Shown here piece after piece: positions 27,448-40,978 of a stretch of 64,000 bases of DNA. The notes beneath the pieces were generated by a model. It was not told the DNA's origin. It saw only the letters and a list, made by a program, of their open reading frames with translations, and ran no database searches. Made by a program: the position numbers and the translations under genes. How positions within the stretch are numbered: the first letter of the stretch is position 1; every line of letters starts with the position of its first letter. The stretch lies in the NCBI RefSeq assembly GCF_016859285.1, contig NC_053418.1:6618521-6682520 (forward strand), given 5' to 3'. Source of the stretch: Xiphias gladius. Its lineage: Eukaryota > Chordata > Actinopteri > Istiophoriformes > Xiphiidae.

Positions 27448-27620
27448 GTCTCTTTGTGGTCGTTTTGTAGCTCTGTGATCGTCTTGTGTGTCTTTGTGGT
27501 CATTTTGAGACTCTTGGGAGTCGTTTGATTGACTTTATAAATGTTAAGTCACTTCAAACAGAGGCTCTGAACCAGGGGTCCCCTGACCCATCGGGCCTCT
27601 GGGCCTTTATCCAGTGGGCC
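27448..27620. repeat. Second copy of the minisatellite-containing repeat
   Basis: Units like GTCTCTTTGTGGTCGTTTTG (27448-27526) are followed by AGGGGTCCCCTGACC and GGGCCTCTGGGCC, in the same order as at 2324-2620. The minisatellite is thus part of a mobile repeat. Confidence 0.6.
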
Positions 27621-28429
27621 CGTTCAATAACCCGTCCATGCCTGCAACTGTGTAGGACAGTATAGCGCTTCATTCACCCAAAAAAAACCTTGCCTGCGAA
27701 TATTATAAACCCAGCGATAACTGGGAAAACAACTTTCTAGGAGACGGGGTTGGACCTCATTGTCCTTAGTGGTGGCTCTGGCCCTGGATCTGCATACGAT
27801 GGTACTATGGTTTGTCAGACACCAACCCTTGATAACTGATGTCGGGTCAGATGTGTCAGTTCTTTCGGGAGTGCTAAGACCCGGCTTAATATCTATTTCA
27901 ACACATCATCTGTCTTTCTCACACTGAATGTCATGAATGGCTGCCATGACAGACATAAAAGGGACCAGAGACCACATGTCTGTCCTGACAGACAGACACT
28001 GGCCCCCTGCTTTTTCCTCAACATGTAGAATTGTCAGTCAAACATCTCTGTGCTCTGTTTTGAGGTATTGTTTTAGCTGAGCTATATACATAAAAATGAA
28101 AAACTTGAACGTGAACTTACATCTGACGTCTTTGACATCTCAGGTCTCATTTTGCTACAGAGAGAGAAAATACTGTGGCATTAAACTTTTTAAAAGAAGC
28201 TTTTAAAGTCAAGCAAGTTTAAAGCAGTGGGTACCAGTGATTCGAATCAAACCAAAATACCAGTAGAAAATACTTGGTTGTTCATTTTGGGCCCGTACTA
28301 TGTCTGATTATATCTGTGATATATGGAAATTAGAATAACCTGGGGATACTTAAAACTTTTTACAACCAGTTATGTGACATGTTTTTTTTGTTTTTTTTAC
28401 ATTAGTGCCTACGAAATGTTCCCATTCCA

Positions 28430-28740
28430 GTAAAGATCCTTCTCACGGATACAGTTGAAAGCTCCAGTACAGCTACTAAATGGACCTTGTTGTTGGGATT
28501 GTCTACTACTGTTTCCAGATCTAGAATGATTTTCAAGCTCAACCTTTAAGCAAATACAGATGAGAAGTCCATAAACTGCGTAGAAAAAAATGGAAATTTT
28601 AACATCTAAAATTCCATGACAACTGGACAAACTCCATCTGCTGAAGAAGATCGTGTGATATAATCGAAAGGTCCAAAAAAGCTACTAAATGGACCATGCG
28701 GTGAGATTGTTTTGTCAGCTAAGATCCATCTCAGCTCACT
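28430..28740. repeat. Dispersed repeat with an internal duplication
   Basis: GCTACTAAATGGACC occurs at 28472 and 28681. ACAAACTCCATCTGCTGAAG at 28626 is related to CAAACTCCATCCACTGATGA at 9470. Confidence 0.5.
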
Positions 28741-29537
28741 GGTTCTTTTTTTCCTAAAATGTAAAGGTTTAATGTGCTACAGGGTAGAGTTTTCTAGAGC
28801 TTAAAACACTCACAGTCAGACCCTGAATTTACATCTGGTAACCGTAAATGATTATGGATCTTAAGACATAAAAGACATCCCATAAAACTCGCTTTATTCA
28901 GCAGTTATCCAGAAAACTCTGTGAAACCTCCTTTGTAAGACACCGCCCTGCTTTACCTTATCCTACTTATCTTTCCAGATGAATGACAGGTTGATGTGAG
29001 TCAATATTTTTAGAGAAAACAGAAAAGGTTTTGTCAGTTAGCCCATTTTCCTGTGACCACTTGCATGAATTGTCTTGATGCTGTAAACTCCATGAATCTG
29101 AGACGACGTGCAGTTCAAAACAAACACTAAGTTTAATTTGCAACTGATTTAAGTTTGACAACACACTGTGAGTCACATGAGACCTGTACCACACTCAGTG
29201 TGAGTGACTGTGACAAACCCTGCTTTGGCATGTGAGGCTCTGATGCAGACGCGCTTCGTGAAACCTAAGCGGAGATGTATGTGTCCTCTGTTTGATGTTG
29301 CTTTGCTCTGGGTCCAAAAAGAAACATTATACCTTTTATGAAATATCAACTGCTGCCGAGCTAGCAGTTCACTGGAGAGGGGGTGGGGGATGTGTGACAC
29401 CTCTTGTTGTGTTGACCTCAGCTTGTTCACACGACACATACAAAAAAAAAAGAAAAGAGACCCAGTGGGCTTGGTGCTTTTTTTCCCCCAAAGCAGCAAG
29501 ATTTGTTTTTTTCATCAATCAAGACGTTTTAGATTTC

Positions 29538-29745
29538 TAGGGATGGTAATGTCAGTCTGTTGATAGGTCCACCACTTTGGTCCAGACTGAAATATCTCAA
29601 CAACAATTTAGCAAATGTTAGCATGCTAGCCAACTAAGGTAGTAAACACGGTAAATGCTATACCTGCTAAACATTAGCATGTTAGCATTGTCATTGTGAC
29701 CATGTTATCATGCTAGCATTAGCATTTGGCTTAAAGCACTGCTAT
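29538..29745 (-). repeat. Modular dispersed repeat, copy 1
   Basis: It reads, in reverse, the block GTTGTTGAGATATTTCAGTC plus GGACCAAAGTGGTGG and a tail rich in GCTAGCATGCTAAC-type motifs. Same family as 38515-38960, 40979-41740 and 46790-47510. Confidence 0.65.
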
Positions 29746-32700
29746 GCCAAAAGAACATTTGTGTACTGTTGCACAAATCCAAAATGCACTACATTTTTAG
29801 TCAAAACTTAGATGAGACCATAATCTGACTTGTCGACATTTATTTTTAGGCCATAAAATGTAGAATTTCAAAGAAAACAGCAAGCTAAAGGTGCAGTTAC
29901 AACAAATCATGGCTAAAAACCAAGCGGTCAAATACAGAACTGAAGCCATAGAGCCAAATCCAGACAAAGCTAGCTAGTGAGATAGCCAAAGCTAGCCTCA
30001 ACTAAAGCCAAATTTCCTTTCTTTTCTCCGTCTTCTGTAACTGAAATATATCAATTTCAATGACTATCATCTTGGTCATTTCGTTTTCCCTAAGGCGGCG
30101 GCTAATTGGAGAATAAAAGCTGCTAAACTAGTCCTGCTAAAAAGGTAACTATAGCCTAGCTTAGCTTTCGACTCTAGTATAATTCAGAGTTTGGTGTGCT
30201 TAAGTTACTTTTAAATCACATACTTAGATGTATTGAATTGCAAATCAGTTTTTATATTCATTTCCAGGTAATAACAAATTGTTAATTTTTGTTGATTTAT
30301 TGTAAAAGTCTAACCCCCCCCAAATTAAGGACGTTACATCCTATCTACTTGTGACAGTATACCCAGTCAGCATGAAGCGTCCTTTTTCTCAACTTCACCT
30401 GTTCTGTAGTTCTTCTCTATGGCTTTTTGGGCAATAAACAGTGCTTGTTTAAACACTGTACAAAAATCTCGTTACTTTTCAATGATAAACCCTCTGAAAG
30501 ACAAAAGACAAGTTTGAAAATGCAAATCCCCCCTATGTTATACTCAGAGATAATTTTGGCTGAAGTTTCTTTAAGTCTGGAACGTGTCTTGTTGTAATAA
30601 TATTGACATGGTCTAAAAGAATGGCAGCAGTTGGCCGTAAATGTGTGAAGGCAGCCATGCTGCTGTGACCTTTGGGAACAGCTGGCCCACGCTGTTTTGG
30701 CCACTGGGTGGAAGACGTACATGCTGCCGACAGCTGCCGCACATGCATGCGCGCGCGCACTCACGCACAGCATGCCATTGTTAACAGCTGGCGGGGGTTT
30801 AACCGCTGTATTACTCTACACACGCAAAGGTGGAGGAGATAATGTGGCAGGGTAACTCGGTCTGTCAGACCTGTAAAGTATATGCAACAATATGACATAC
30901 ATTTTCTGTCTATGGACAGAAGCCATTTGAACTTAAAAATGTGAGTCCTTGTCTGTCCAGTTTGTTAAAAAACGTAATACAAAAAAAAGCACAGAACATA
31001 ACCCAGAAATTAGCTTTCTGCATTTAAGGGTCATGACACAGTGTAGGCATCGAAAGTAAAATATTACATAACAAAATAAAGGCAACTTTTGGGTATCTAT
31101 GAAAAAGCAGGTTTAACTGTTCAGCTGTGTCAACATGTGTCCATCATTCTGAGGAACAGAAATTCTAAATGTACTTTTTCTAACTTCCCTCCTCTATGTT
31201 TCAGGATGTCAGGTTACCAAAACTGTAGAAAATGAGCTGCGTAAGACGTGTCTTTAAAATTAGTTCAAAAAAAGGGAAGAATAAACCCTTCCGCTCTGGT
31301 TTGGAGCTAAGAAGTGACCATCAGCCAAGAGCATATCTCACCAAATGCAATTGTATGGCTCTATGAGTTTTGAGTTTTTAATAGTCTCTGGACAACAAAG
31401 AACACAGTACTTGCTAGCAGGTTTATTTTATTTTTGGTTTTAGTTTCTTCCGTGTTTTTGTTGGTAATGATTAAATGATGAAAAAATCCTATCAGGTTGC
31501 TTTCAGGTGTTCACATGCAAATTAACTGAACAGTTTAGGACTTGTGGCCCTTTTTACCCTTGAGGGTGAAAGGCTACAGTTTTTTTATGTAACAACCTCA
31601 AACTAAAGCTGCGCGTATCAATATTTTTATCCTCAGCCTCGCAAAATCTGTATATTCTTAGAAAATATTGAAAACTTTTTTATTGAAAGGTATGTGGATA
31701 ACTTCTTTTAAATAGCTTTTTCTCTTTTATACTGCTTCTGATGATGATTTTTTTTTTTTACTGTAATTTTTTTTTTATAACCTTATTCAAGTATTTTTGT
31801 GCGTATGCAGGTTGATTTAAGTGTAAAATTCATAACATGCCCATCATCAAAAGACAGACGATATTGATGATGTTGGGGTGACAGTAGTGAAGCATATAAC
31901 TGTTAAAGAGCCAGATATTTTGTGGCGACCGAAAAGGAAAATGAAAGTTGTCTTTATATTTGTCAGGTGGCCAGAAACGGAACTCAAAATGAATGCTAAA
32001 GTTGCTCCGTGTTTGCTGGCTGTGTGAATAGGCGATTGTTTGGTAACACATTTTGCCGTATCAACTACTTATCGTGATTAATGTCACCGTAGTGTTTACG
32101 GCTGAGGTCTTTAACTTAGTAAAGGGAGAAAAGGTGATGGTGAATGGTTGATGGGACTGAGGGAGGTAGAGACACAGAAGAGAAAGTCAGAAAGAGACAA
32201 AGATTAGGAGACAGATTACAAAAAGCAAAAACAGAAGTGTGAGAGAGTGAGGGAAATGAGTGGGAGATCTGTGGTCCCAGCCAGGCAGAGCAGGTCTCGA
32301 GCCGGTGGAGGGACCGGTCGCAGCATGGAAGGGGGGGGTGGCTGGGTGGAGAAAAGCGAGGTTCCCATGACCTGGAGGCCCCTGGGGAGTAGTGGTAGCA
32401 GATGTGACGTCTGGGGCCCGGCCTACCTCCCTCTCTCCCTTCATCTCTGCTTCCCTTCCTCCCTGGTCTGGTCGGCTGGACGTCCTCATGTCCATGTCCT
32501 GGTTTGTCTGCCGCTTGTCTGCTGAGGAGGGAAGACTCCAATCCATCACTCTGCCTTCTTTGCTCTATAAATACAAACACAACCGACCCAACACTGACGC
32601 TTATTGGCCACAAGCAACTATGACCCTCGTTAGTATAGCCCAATCAGAAGAGATTTTGTCTCCTTGTCTCTGAGGAGTTTAAATGCACGTATTTGACCCA

Positions 32701-35700
32701 TTGTTAATTTAAAAATATTGAGTTGCTTAAAAATCTACCTAATTCTATGATTATTAATTTAAAATTAAGGTGTTTTTAGGGGTTTAGTTTTTGAGAACCT
32801 CTTGTATAACCTATAACTTAATATGATAAGATATGTTAAAGACAGATTTGCTATCCATTTACATTTTCTCAGTTTGAAGAGTTAGTTTTTCAATTGCCAT
32901 GAGGATTTTACAGCTGAGGCTGCTCCCGTTGGAGCCACTTGGGACCACAGTCAGTACAAAGACGAATGCGAGGATGCGCCAACTTTGTTAAGGTATAAAT
33001 TTAAGGGGGTAGGGAGTGAATTCGATTCTAGCCGTTATCGTGGTTCACATCGTTTTCATCATTATGAGAAGACGCAACCATGACTTGATTTAAAATGTAT
33101 TACGACACATAATAATAATTTCCATCAATAATGCTTTCCCCAAACTACAAAACAAAGGAGTATCTGAAGAGCTTTAACTCTCAAACAATGCATCCTGGGA
33201 AGTCTGCTCACAGTATATGCTGATAATGTTTCTTTTGAAACTTAATTTAATGAACTTTTCACCATTTCAAGTCAAACAACTTCAAGCTTGGTATGTTTTG
33301 TGGGTATTTTAGGGACTGTTGGTTCACAGTGTTTGGTAATTAATGTGTTTGAGAAAAACTGAAAACATGGCCGAGGCTTTCCGGTGAAGTGCACAGCGTT
33401 ATGAACCAGAACTGTGAGGAGACCTTATCATAACAATGATAAAAGAGATTTGTGGGTGAAAATAAGCCCAAGCTCAAGGGTTTGAAAGGAAGTGTAAGGC
33501 TGCAAAGAAAGAAACCTGTGGAAGAGATACAGCAGTAGAGGAGGAAAGGATCCTCCCAGATCCACCCAGAGCCAGTTTTTCCAAGAGTCTGTCAGCATGA
33601 GACAGCTGTGAGGAGAGGCCTTTATCTCACTAATGCACTGTATTACAGCAGGCCTCTTGGAAAAAGCCCTGTCTCTGTGCGGCTGGATGAAAAAGATCCG
33701 GATTGGATCCCCCCTCCTCTGAACAGATTAGGACCCTGTGAGCAGACACACATCTGCAGCCGCCACATTTCTCTTTGAAGCCCTGCGAGTGGCTGTCGAC
33801 ACCCATCAAACATGGCAACAGGAGCATGGCCTCCAACGCTGCACCGAGGGACCAAATCTCCAGGTTTGAAGACCAGCAAGCGGCTTTCTTTGAGGCTTCT
33901 TCCCGAGGTCCCTGATGATCTGTAAATAAACATGTTTAAAGTCCCTGACTGATAAGTGCCTGCTCGCTTTGTGCATGGTTCGCATTGGGAATTTGAAAAA
34001 AGGAGAGGGGGTGATGGAGGCTTAACAAATTAAGAAAGGACTTCCTGGATGGTTGGAAAACAACTGCTGGGCCATTCAGGGTGATAGCATCAGGAATAGC
34101 AAACAGGAAATGACCTCAGATCCTCTGTGAAAAATGCCAAAGGAGTTACTGTAAAACGGATACTTTCATGTCCTGAGAGACATCCTCGCTCTAGGACATG
34201 GATGCATTTGAGGGCATTTTTTTCTCCTATTCCCAGCTAACAATGGATGAGAAAGAAAAAAATCAACCCTATTCTCTAAACTTGGATTCTTAGCCAACCA
34301 GTACTAGCTTCACTTTTCAGTATGTTTGTCTAGCAACAAGGCTCAGAAACTTATAAATGGACTTCCACAGTAAAGCTAGTCACACAGTCTTGCTCAGGTC
34401 AAAAATGAAGTGTCAAGCTCAGTTTTTTAAGCCCACACAGAGGAGAAGTCCTACACGTGCTCGACACCCATCAAATCCCTTCTCTTCTCTTTGACCAACA
34501 GGTTAGTGTGTTTCAGTGATGAAGGTGTCGACCAGCAGACAATTAATTATTAACTCTGGGATGAATAAATCAAAGAGAGTCAGAATCCTTTTTGAAAGAG
34601 AGAGAAAAAAAAGAGATCAGGGGAAATGACTGCTTTGTCCTTGACTAGTTACCAGACCTTTGGACCCTAAGCCTTAGGAAAAGTTCAAGCAAATCATTGT
34701 ACTTATACTCACAGCTAAAATGAAATGGTCATGTGACTGAAAAAGACCAAAAGCATTTGTTTGACAAATCAAACTGAAACAGAGAGTTCCTGATCCTACA
34801 TGTACGTCAGTACATCTTAATGGTTTGCCGGAACCTTACGGAAACTGTCAACTGCTCGATAAATTAACAACGTACCATGAAAATTGTTGGCAATTTCTAG
34901 CAACGGATGGATCAATATATAAATCGTTTCTGTCACTCTTTCGTACAATAAACATAGAAAGACTTGACAATAGTGTGCAGGTTTACAAAATTTAGATTAT
35001 AAGAACCACCTGTGCACCCCCGTTTGCAACACATCAGGTTTCAGACAGCTACCTCTTTTTAGCCGCTACACCTCCTCAGTGCACACACTCTATTGTCATG
35101 AAGCATCCTCTCCCAGGCTTTCTATTCACAGACATGTAAACTCTGCACCATACAGAGAGGGCTCTTCCCTATTGGTCCTTGGAGAAGGCCTGTTCCTGCA
35201 ACACCTGTTTCGCTTTGCCAAGAGGATGTCCTCTCCTCTCACCTATTGGCTCCCCCAGCCGACCTACACACAACAACAAAGAAAACTCTATATAGTCTTC
35301 TGAGACGGAGCACAAGGATGATACAGTGTTAAATATAGAACGCTGAACCCTTGTCCCCGTGGAGCGACCATCTGATACCATTGTCCCTGGGTACATTAAC
35401 ACCCACACTCGCACAGAGTTAAATCTCTGAGCATGGCTTGAGAAGTAAAGGGGCTAGACAAAGGGTAGTTTCTTCCCCACGGTGCCTTCCTCTCTCCCTA
35501 TCTGCCTACAGGGCAGGGCTTCCCTGTCAGTGACACTGTGATACCGGAGCTAAGAGAAAGATCCTGCAGATCTGTTGTAGACAAAGGGTCAGAGTTTTGC
35601 TTCCTTGGCAGGTTTTGTTTCAGAAGTTTGGCTTTGTGAAAGAGATCTGGTGAGTGTGCACTGTAGAGTCGAAGAATCCAATTTTAGATCAACCTCAACT

Positions 35701-35820
35701 GAGATACAAGTAGTAATAGAATCACTGCCCCCTTCTGGCCCCGACAGGTACTGAACTGAACCAGGGACAAACATGCCGCTTTCTTTCCTGAATTCTTGCA
35801 TGCATCAGCTCTTGCAGTGT
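29746..35820. other. Non-coding DNA with two GC-richer blocks
   Basis: 32240-32660 has a G/C-rich core and, on the minus strand, CCAAT and TATTTATAG motifs. 33540-33960 is balanced in composition and repeat-poor. Neither yields a recognisable protein; either may be regulatory. Confidence 0.45.
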
Positions 35821-36692
35821 CGAAACAAGTACTCAGATCCTTAAAGTTAAAGTACCACTGCAACTATGTAAAAATACACCAGTACAAGCAAAAGTCTGGC
35901 ATTTCAACTACTATTATTAAGTAATTAAAATCATTTATATTATTATTATTATTGTTTATATTATCAGCAAAATTGACTTAATTTATCAAATGTAAAAGTA
36001 CTCATTATGCATAAAAATGGCTGCTGTGGTTGATATATTATTATATATGACATTATTAGATTATCAATACTGATGCATCAATTTGTAAGCAGCCTCATAG
36101 CTAGTTTTAACTACATTAAATACAGTATGCACAGTACTATAGACCAGTGATTCCTCACAAAGTGGTTGGCTTCTCAAAAGGGATCAAAAGGTAAATCTGT
36201 GGGTTCATGAGATGAACAATGGGAGAGGAAAGAAGAAAAAAAAAGTTCAGCTACACAAATTTGTATTCACTTTTTGGACTTTTTGATTTTTTTGTGACAT
36301 GTTTTTTGTGACAACTGTTTACCTCCTTGAGGGTCCAGAGGGGAAATGGCTCTTTAGTTGAACTGCTGACAACTCATAGACATCTGAAACATGACAAAGG
36401 GCCCCCAACCAGACTCTACTTTTCTAGAAGAGGTCGCAAGCCAAAAATGTTGGGAACCACCGGTTTAATCTTTACCGAAACACTGCATTTTGTACAATGT
36501 TTGTCAATGTAAAATCTTAATCTCAAAAGTAACTAGTACCCGTGGCCGTCAGTTAAATGTAGTGAATTAAAAAATGCAATATTTCCGTCTCAAATGTAGC
36601 GGAGTAGAAGTGAAAAAGCAGCATAAAATGGAAATACTCGAGTAAAGTACAAGTACCTCAAAACTGCATTTCTGTATGGTAATTGAGTAAAT
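35821..36692. mobile_element. Percomorph dispersed repeat, split by a second element
   Basis: The left part has AAGTACTCAGATCCTTAAAG and AATGTAAAAGTACTCATTATG; the right part has GGAAATACTCGAGTAAAGTA and CAAGTACCTCAAAACTGC. Together they make the two ends of one known type of fish repeat. Relatives lie at 16050-16216 and 44762-44872 (reverse orientation) and 48086-48120. Confidence 0.65.
36143..36468. mobile_element. hAT-like MITE inserted into the repeat at 35821-36692
   Basis: The left end ACCAGTGATTCCTCACAAAG and the right end, as reverse complement, ACCGGTGGTTCCCAACATTT form imperfect inverted repeats. A related right end lies at 6228-6270. No clear 8-base target duplication was found. 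Confidence 0.6.
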
Positions 36693-38514
36693 GCCATCTG
36701 CATCAATATGCTGTTGAAAACTATATGGTTCAAAAGCTGTTTTTCAGATCTTCTGAACAATGTTTGAGGTCAAACAGAATGTCCTTTTTACCCATCATAA
36801 TGTCTCTGACATTTTCCTTTTCAGGTCAAAGAAAGTTAGTAAAAAACATTTCCCAGACTGCTTTCACATAATGGGTGGGAGACAGTCTTTCCAGTCTGTG
36901 TATTTTCGTCAAGCTGCTGGGCTGGCAAGCAGCGCCGAGGTGCATCCTGAACACATTAGTTTACACCCAGACTGCAGCTGTGTCAACAACATGGCCCATG
37001 CCACGGGCTCCACAGACACTGATAATCTGACAGTATATTGCTGCGGGCAGAGATAAAGTGGACGACAAGACGACACAAACCCTGACTGCAAAACGGCTGA
37101 TCTTCAGCTGGTTGAGCTGTATCTGTTGTCAGTGAGCTATAAGTTATAAAATTTACATCCTAACATTCGCAGTATTAAAAAAGACACAGTATGAACCTTT
37201 TCTTCCCACATGATTACTGTGTTTTAAAACTGAATGAAAGAGGCTCTCAGTCCTTAACCAAGCTTCAAAGAAAAAAAAGACCTTATTACCAAATTTCACA
37301 AGAACTCTATAAATTACAGTAAAGTTAATAACTCCTTTGATCATCATCATGCTCATAAGGTTTGGTATGTTCCACTGATCCAGACAGAGGGTGAGTTATA
37401 ATTAAATGACTTTAAAGTGGCCTCTGCCAGGCTCTCCTCTCTAAATCAGCATATGGAACTGATCCGCTGAGGTTATATTAAAGGGCCTCATCTCAGGCCA
37501 GAGGTCGGAGGTAACTGCGGGTCATAAGAGCCCTATCAGTGTCTTCACACCACAACCGCCCCAGGTCGAATAAGCAGCCTTAGACGTAGAGCTCGGCTGT
37601 AGATTTATTGGTTAAGGCAGATCTTTTCACATGGAGTTAAAAGTCTGACCACAGTCAGACGCCTACCATTTCTAAATGTTTTACTAAAAGGCAACTTCAG
37701 CGGTTTTTGAGATTCTCAAAGGGAACATCAAGATAGTAAAACACTTTAATTTGAGCTGACTATTGTGGGAAAGATGAAGTATTCATGGAAAACAAAATAA
37801 ATTTCCTGGTTCCACTGTGGATAAATGGCTTAAAAGCAGAGACACTTTATCAGCAACTGAACTCAATTACTGGTGTTCTATGTGTTTACCTTCTCAACTC
37901 GCTAAAAGTGGCTAATGTGACAAAGGTCAGAGGTTAATCCAATGAAGGAGGCTCCCAAGTCATAAAGAGTTCCCTCATCCACTTCAGTTCTTCATTTGGA
38001 GAAAGCAGAGTGAACGCTTAAAGGTCTAGGACAAAAGCTAATAAAGTTCACTGATAGAGAAACAATTAACAGTGCAAAAATAATGTCCACAATTGTCCAA
38101 AAAAAAAGAGTCAGTGAAAGCACATTTAAAGACCGTAACAGTACAAAAAACATTTTGAGAAAAGCCAGAAAATGGTTCGTGTTATACTATTATCAAGTAG
38201 ACTAACTTGATAATGTGACAAAATATTTGAAACACAAGCTTCACTTCCTAGCTTTTAGTCAGTGAAGTTAGTATTTCAAGATTCAAGACTCAAAGATTCA
38301 AAGATTTAAAGATTTACTTCTCACATAGACCTACTCGTATAAATGCTAAAATGCTAATGTGCTATAATTTTATTTTCTATATTTATGTACTTTATCAGAT
38401 ATAGGTTTGCAGCCTTCATGCTTAACTTAGTAATGAATAAAACAACACTGCCTAGATTTTTCAGGGTAAAATAGATTGTTGAAATAAAAACAGATATATG
38501 AATACAGGAGCCTA

Positions 38515-38960
38515 CAGCGACGCTAGCAGCTCTGTGAGACCACAGTGGGCAGTATTGCTACAGTAGACACAGGGGTTGCTTTGAGCTAAATGCTAAAGTT
38601 AGAAAGCTAATGCTCGTGCTAAAAGTGAAAATTATGCCATTAAATTTTATGTTATGAAATGTCAGTGTTAGATTTATCAGTTAGCATGCTTATATTTGGT
38701 ATCGCAGCACCATAAGATATGTGTACCAAGTTTCATGGCAACCCATTCAATAGTTGTCAAAATAATTCACTAAATGCCAAATGCACTATATGTCAACCTA
38801 CTGGAGGTGGAAAGGTCAGAGGACCGCCAAAGTTATGAGGATCCTCTGGGGACCATGAATTTTGTATAAAACTTCATAGATATTTAGTTTCTAGTTGATG
38901 AGATATTTCACTCTGGACCACAGTGATCGACTGACTTCTACTCCACTGTGATTCAGACAA
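38515..38960 (+). repeat. Modular dispersed repeat, copy 2
   Basis: It starts with GCTAGCAGCTCTGTGAGAC and contains CCAAGTTTCATGGCAACCC, GGTCAGAGGACCGCCAAAG and GATGAGATATTTCACTCTGG. Confidence 0.65.
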
Positions 38961-39019
38961 AAATATCTTATTCAGAGAAAAAAGTAAATATTGTACTTTT
39001 AATGCCAGTACATTTATTC

Positions 39020-39285
39020 TAGAGCTGAAACAATTAGTTAAATTATTCATTTGTCGATCAAAAAAATGAACTGGCAACTGTTTTGATGATGGAATAATCA
39101 TTGATGTCACCTTTCAAGCAAACGTTCTCCAGTTTCAGCGTCTTAAATTTGAGCGTTTGCTGCTTTTCTTTGTCTCATATGATAGTCAAGTGAATTTATT
39201 TGGGTTATGGAGTGTTGTTTGGACAAAACAAGATATTTGAAGTATGATGTAAAATTTAAATTCTGAGGAATTGTGAATTTTTTTT
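39020..39285. mobile_element. hAT-like MITE fragment
   Basis: It begins AGAGCTGAAACAATTAGTTA and contains TTGCTGCTTTTCTTTGTCTC and GGACAAAACAAGATATTTGA. Same family as the intron insertion at 55759-56076; the right end is lost. Confidence 0.6.
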
Positions 39286-40978
39286 TTTGTCCCCAGATCA
39301 AAAGCTTGAGAGCTTGCCTTGTTGGTTTTAATATATTATTTACACGTGTTTCATGTATTTTATTACTTTTTCGGAGTCTTATGTTCAGCTCAGTGTGTGT
39401 TCTGTGTTTTACACGGCTGCAAGACCAAAAAAAAGTCCCCTCGTGGACAATAAAGTTAAACTTCAAGCTGAGGTTGAAAGTACACAAAAATTAAAATATT
39501 ATTCGCCATAAAGCGTCTATGACCATTACATCTCATCACATTACAATTATTAGCAGGTGTTGTCTAAATTTACCTTTAATTCAAAATGATCAATTTAAGG
39601 ATTAATTAACAAAATTATTACAGCATTTGCCTGAGCATTCTCTACAAAAACGCTACTGTAATAAGTGAACCTTAAGTAAAGATTTGTTTGTCAAACTACA
39701 GTGTTATAGATTAAATTTCTCACTAGCACATAAAGTAGTTAAAGCAAGCTCCACCTGGACCAGCTACATCATAAAATTTCTGCATACATGTTATTTCGTC
39801 ATTCACAGTTACCTAATGTTATAATATAATCATTCAACACTCTGAAAGAGGCCATTCTGCATGATGCGTACTTTTAAAACTTGAGTACACTTTGCAGTTA
39901 GTCACCGAATTCTGTACTTTGTCTTAAAAAATTTTGAATACAAAACGTTTTCTTGTAGTGGACAATTTTCAAATAGCAGGCACCGCTACCTTTTAAATAA
40001 GTAAAGAATCAAATTACTTGACTCCTGCCAACTCTCATCTGTTTGTGTACTTAGTAAACTGTATAATAAGTAAATGCAGACATAATTTCTTACTCATAAC
40101 AAAGGGAGCCACCTTAGTATTCTCCCCTTTATTTATACTTGTCCGTACTAATCTTGTCCGTACTAATCCGTATGTGTTTTTGTGTGTGCGTGCTTTATGT
40201 GGTTATGGCTTGCTACAGTCATTCATTCAGCCTTGTGCTCCACTGCCTGGGGGCCTGTAACATGTGCCTACTGTCTGTTGGAGATGCTATCATGTGTGAC
40301 CAGTGTTTGTTGGCACATGCTCTCACTCAGTCTGATAGCAGCAGTTACAGTCATCACAGCTTTGAGATGCCCTGAGGACAAAGCCCACGCACCTGCCTCT
40401 GTTTTTGCTCATTGTAAACAGGTAAAAATAAATAAATAAATAAATGAGCAAAAAATCAGCATGTGTGAGCGGGAGGGAAACATGGGATGTAAATGGAGCT
40501 TTTTACACAGATGAGATCAAGTTGTCAGGGCATGTTGAGCCCATAATACCTGAGGAGAAAAATTACACTGCCCTTATTAGACATGTAAGATCAGTGGGGT
40601 CGAAGGGATGGGACCCAGAGGGTCAATGAGGCAAATGTGTGTGAAATGAGGCAGGAGATTGGTGTGGATTAAATCCCGCCTTTTGGAGCAAAACATCAAC
40701 TCTGAGGAGGATTCAGCCTCTGTGAGTCACCGTTTCACTCGTTAAACTGATTAACTGTTGGTAAATGTTTATCCAGTCCAGCCGTTTAGAGGAGAACGAG
40801 GTCCAAACTATTTGAGTGTTTTATGTTGACGACAGGTCCGTGAAGTAACAGAAGCAATAAATTAAAAAAATAAAAAACTAAGTTCAAGATTTCAAGTTTC
40901 ATGTTTAGGTTTTGATTTGGCTGAATTAAGGTCGGCGTCGCTGATATAAAATGCAGTAACGTAAACACAGTTTCAACT

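Larger units (their letters stand above)
17521..29537. other. Non-coding DNA with scattered repeats
   Basis: No gene was found. 23375-23720 is GC-richer than its surroundings but carries no recognised exon. Confidence 0.55.

Noticed and set aside
28230..28260. GATTCGAATC resembling a tRNA T-arm
   Set aside because: No A-box or cloverleaf could be formed around it.
32116..32643. 175-codon open frame on the minus strand
   Set aside because: The peptide is low-complexity (Ser/Pro/Arg-rich) and follows from the local GC richness; open frames exist on both strands here.
33630..33933. Short string resembling part of a protein-kinase domain (EIWSLGAALEAM, minus strand)
   Set aside because: Only about a dozen residues match, with no other kinase motif upstream or downstream and no continuing exon structure.
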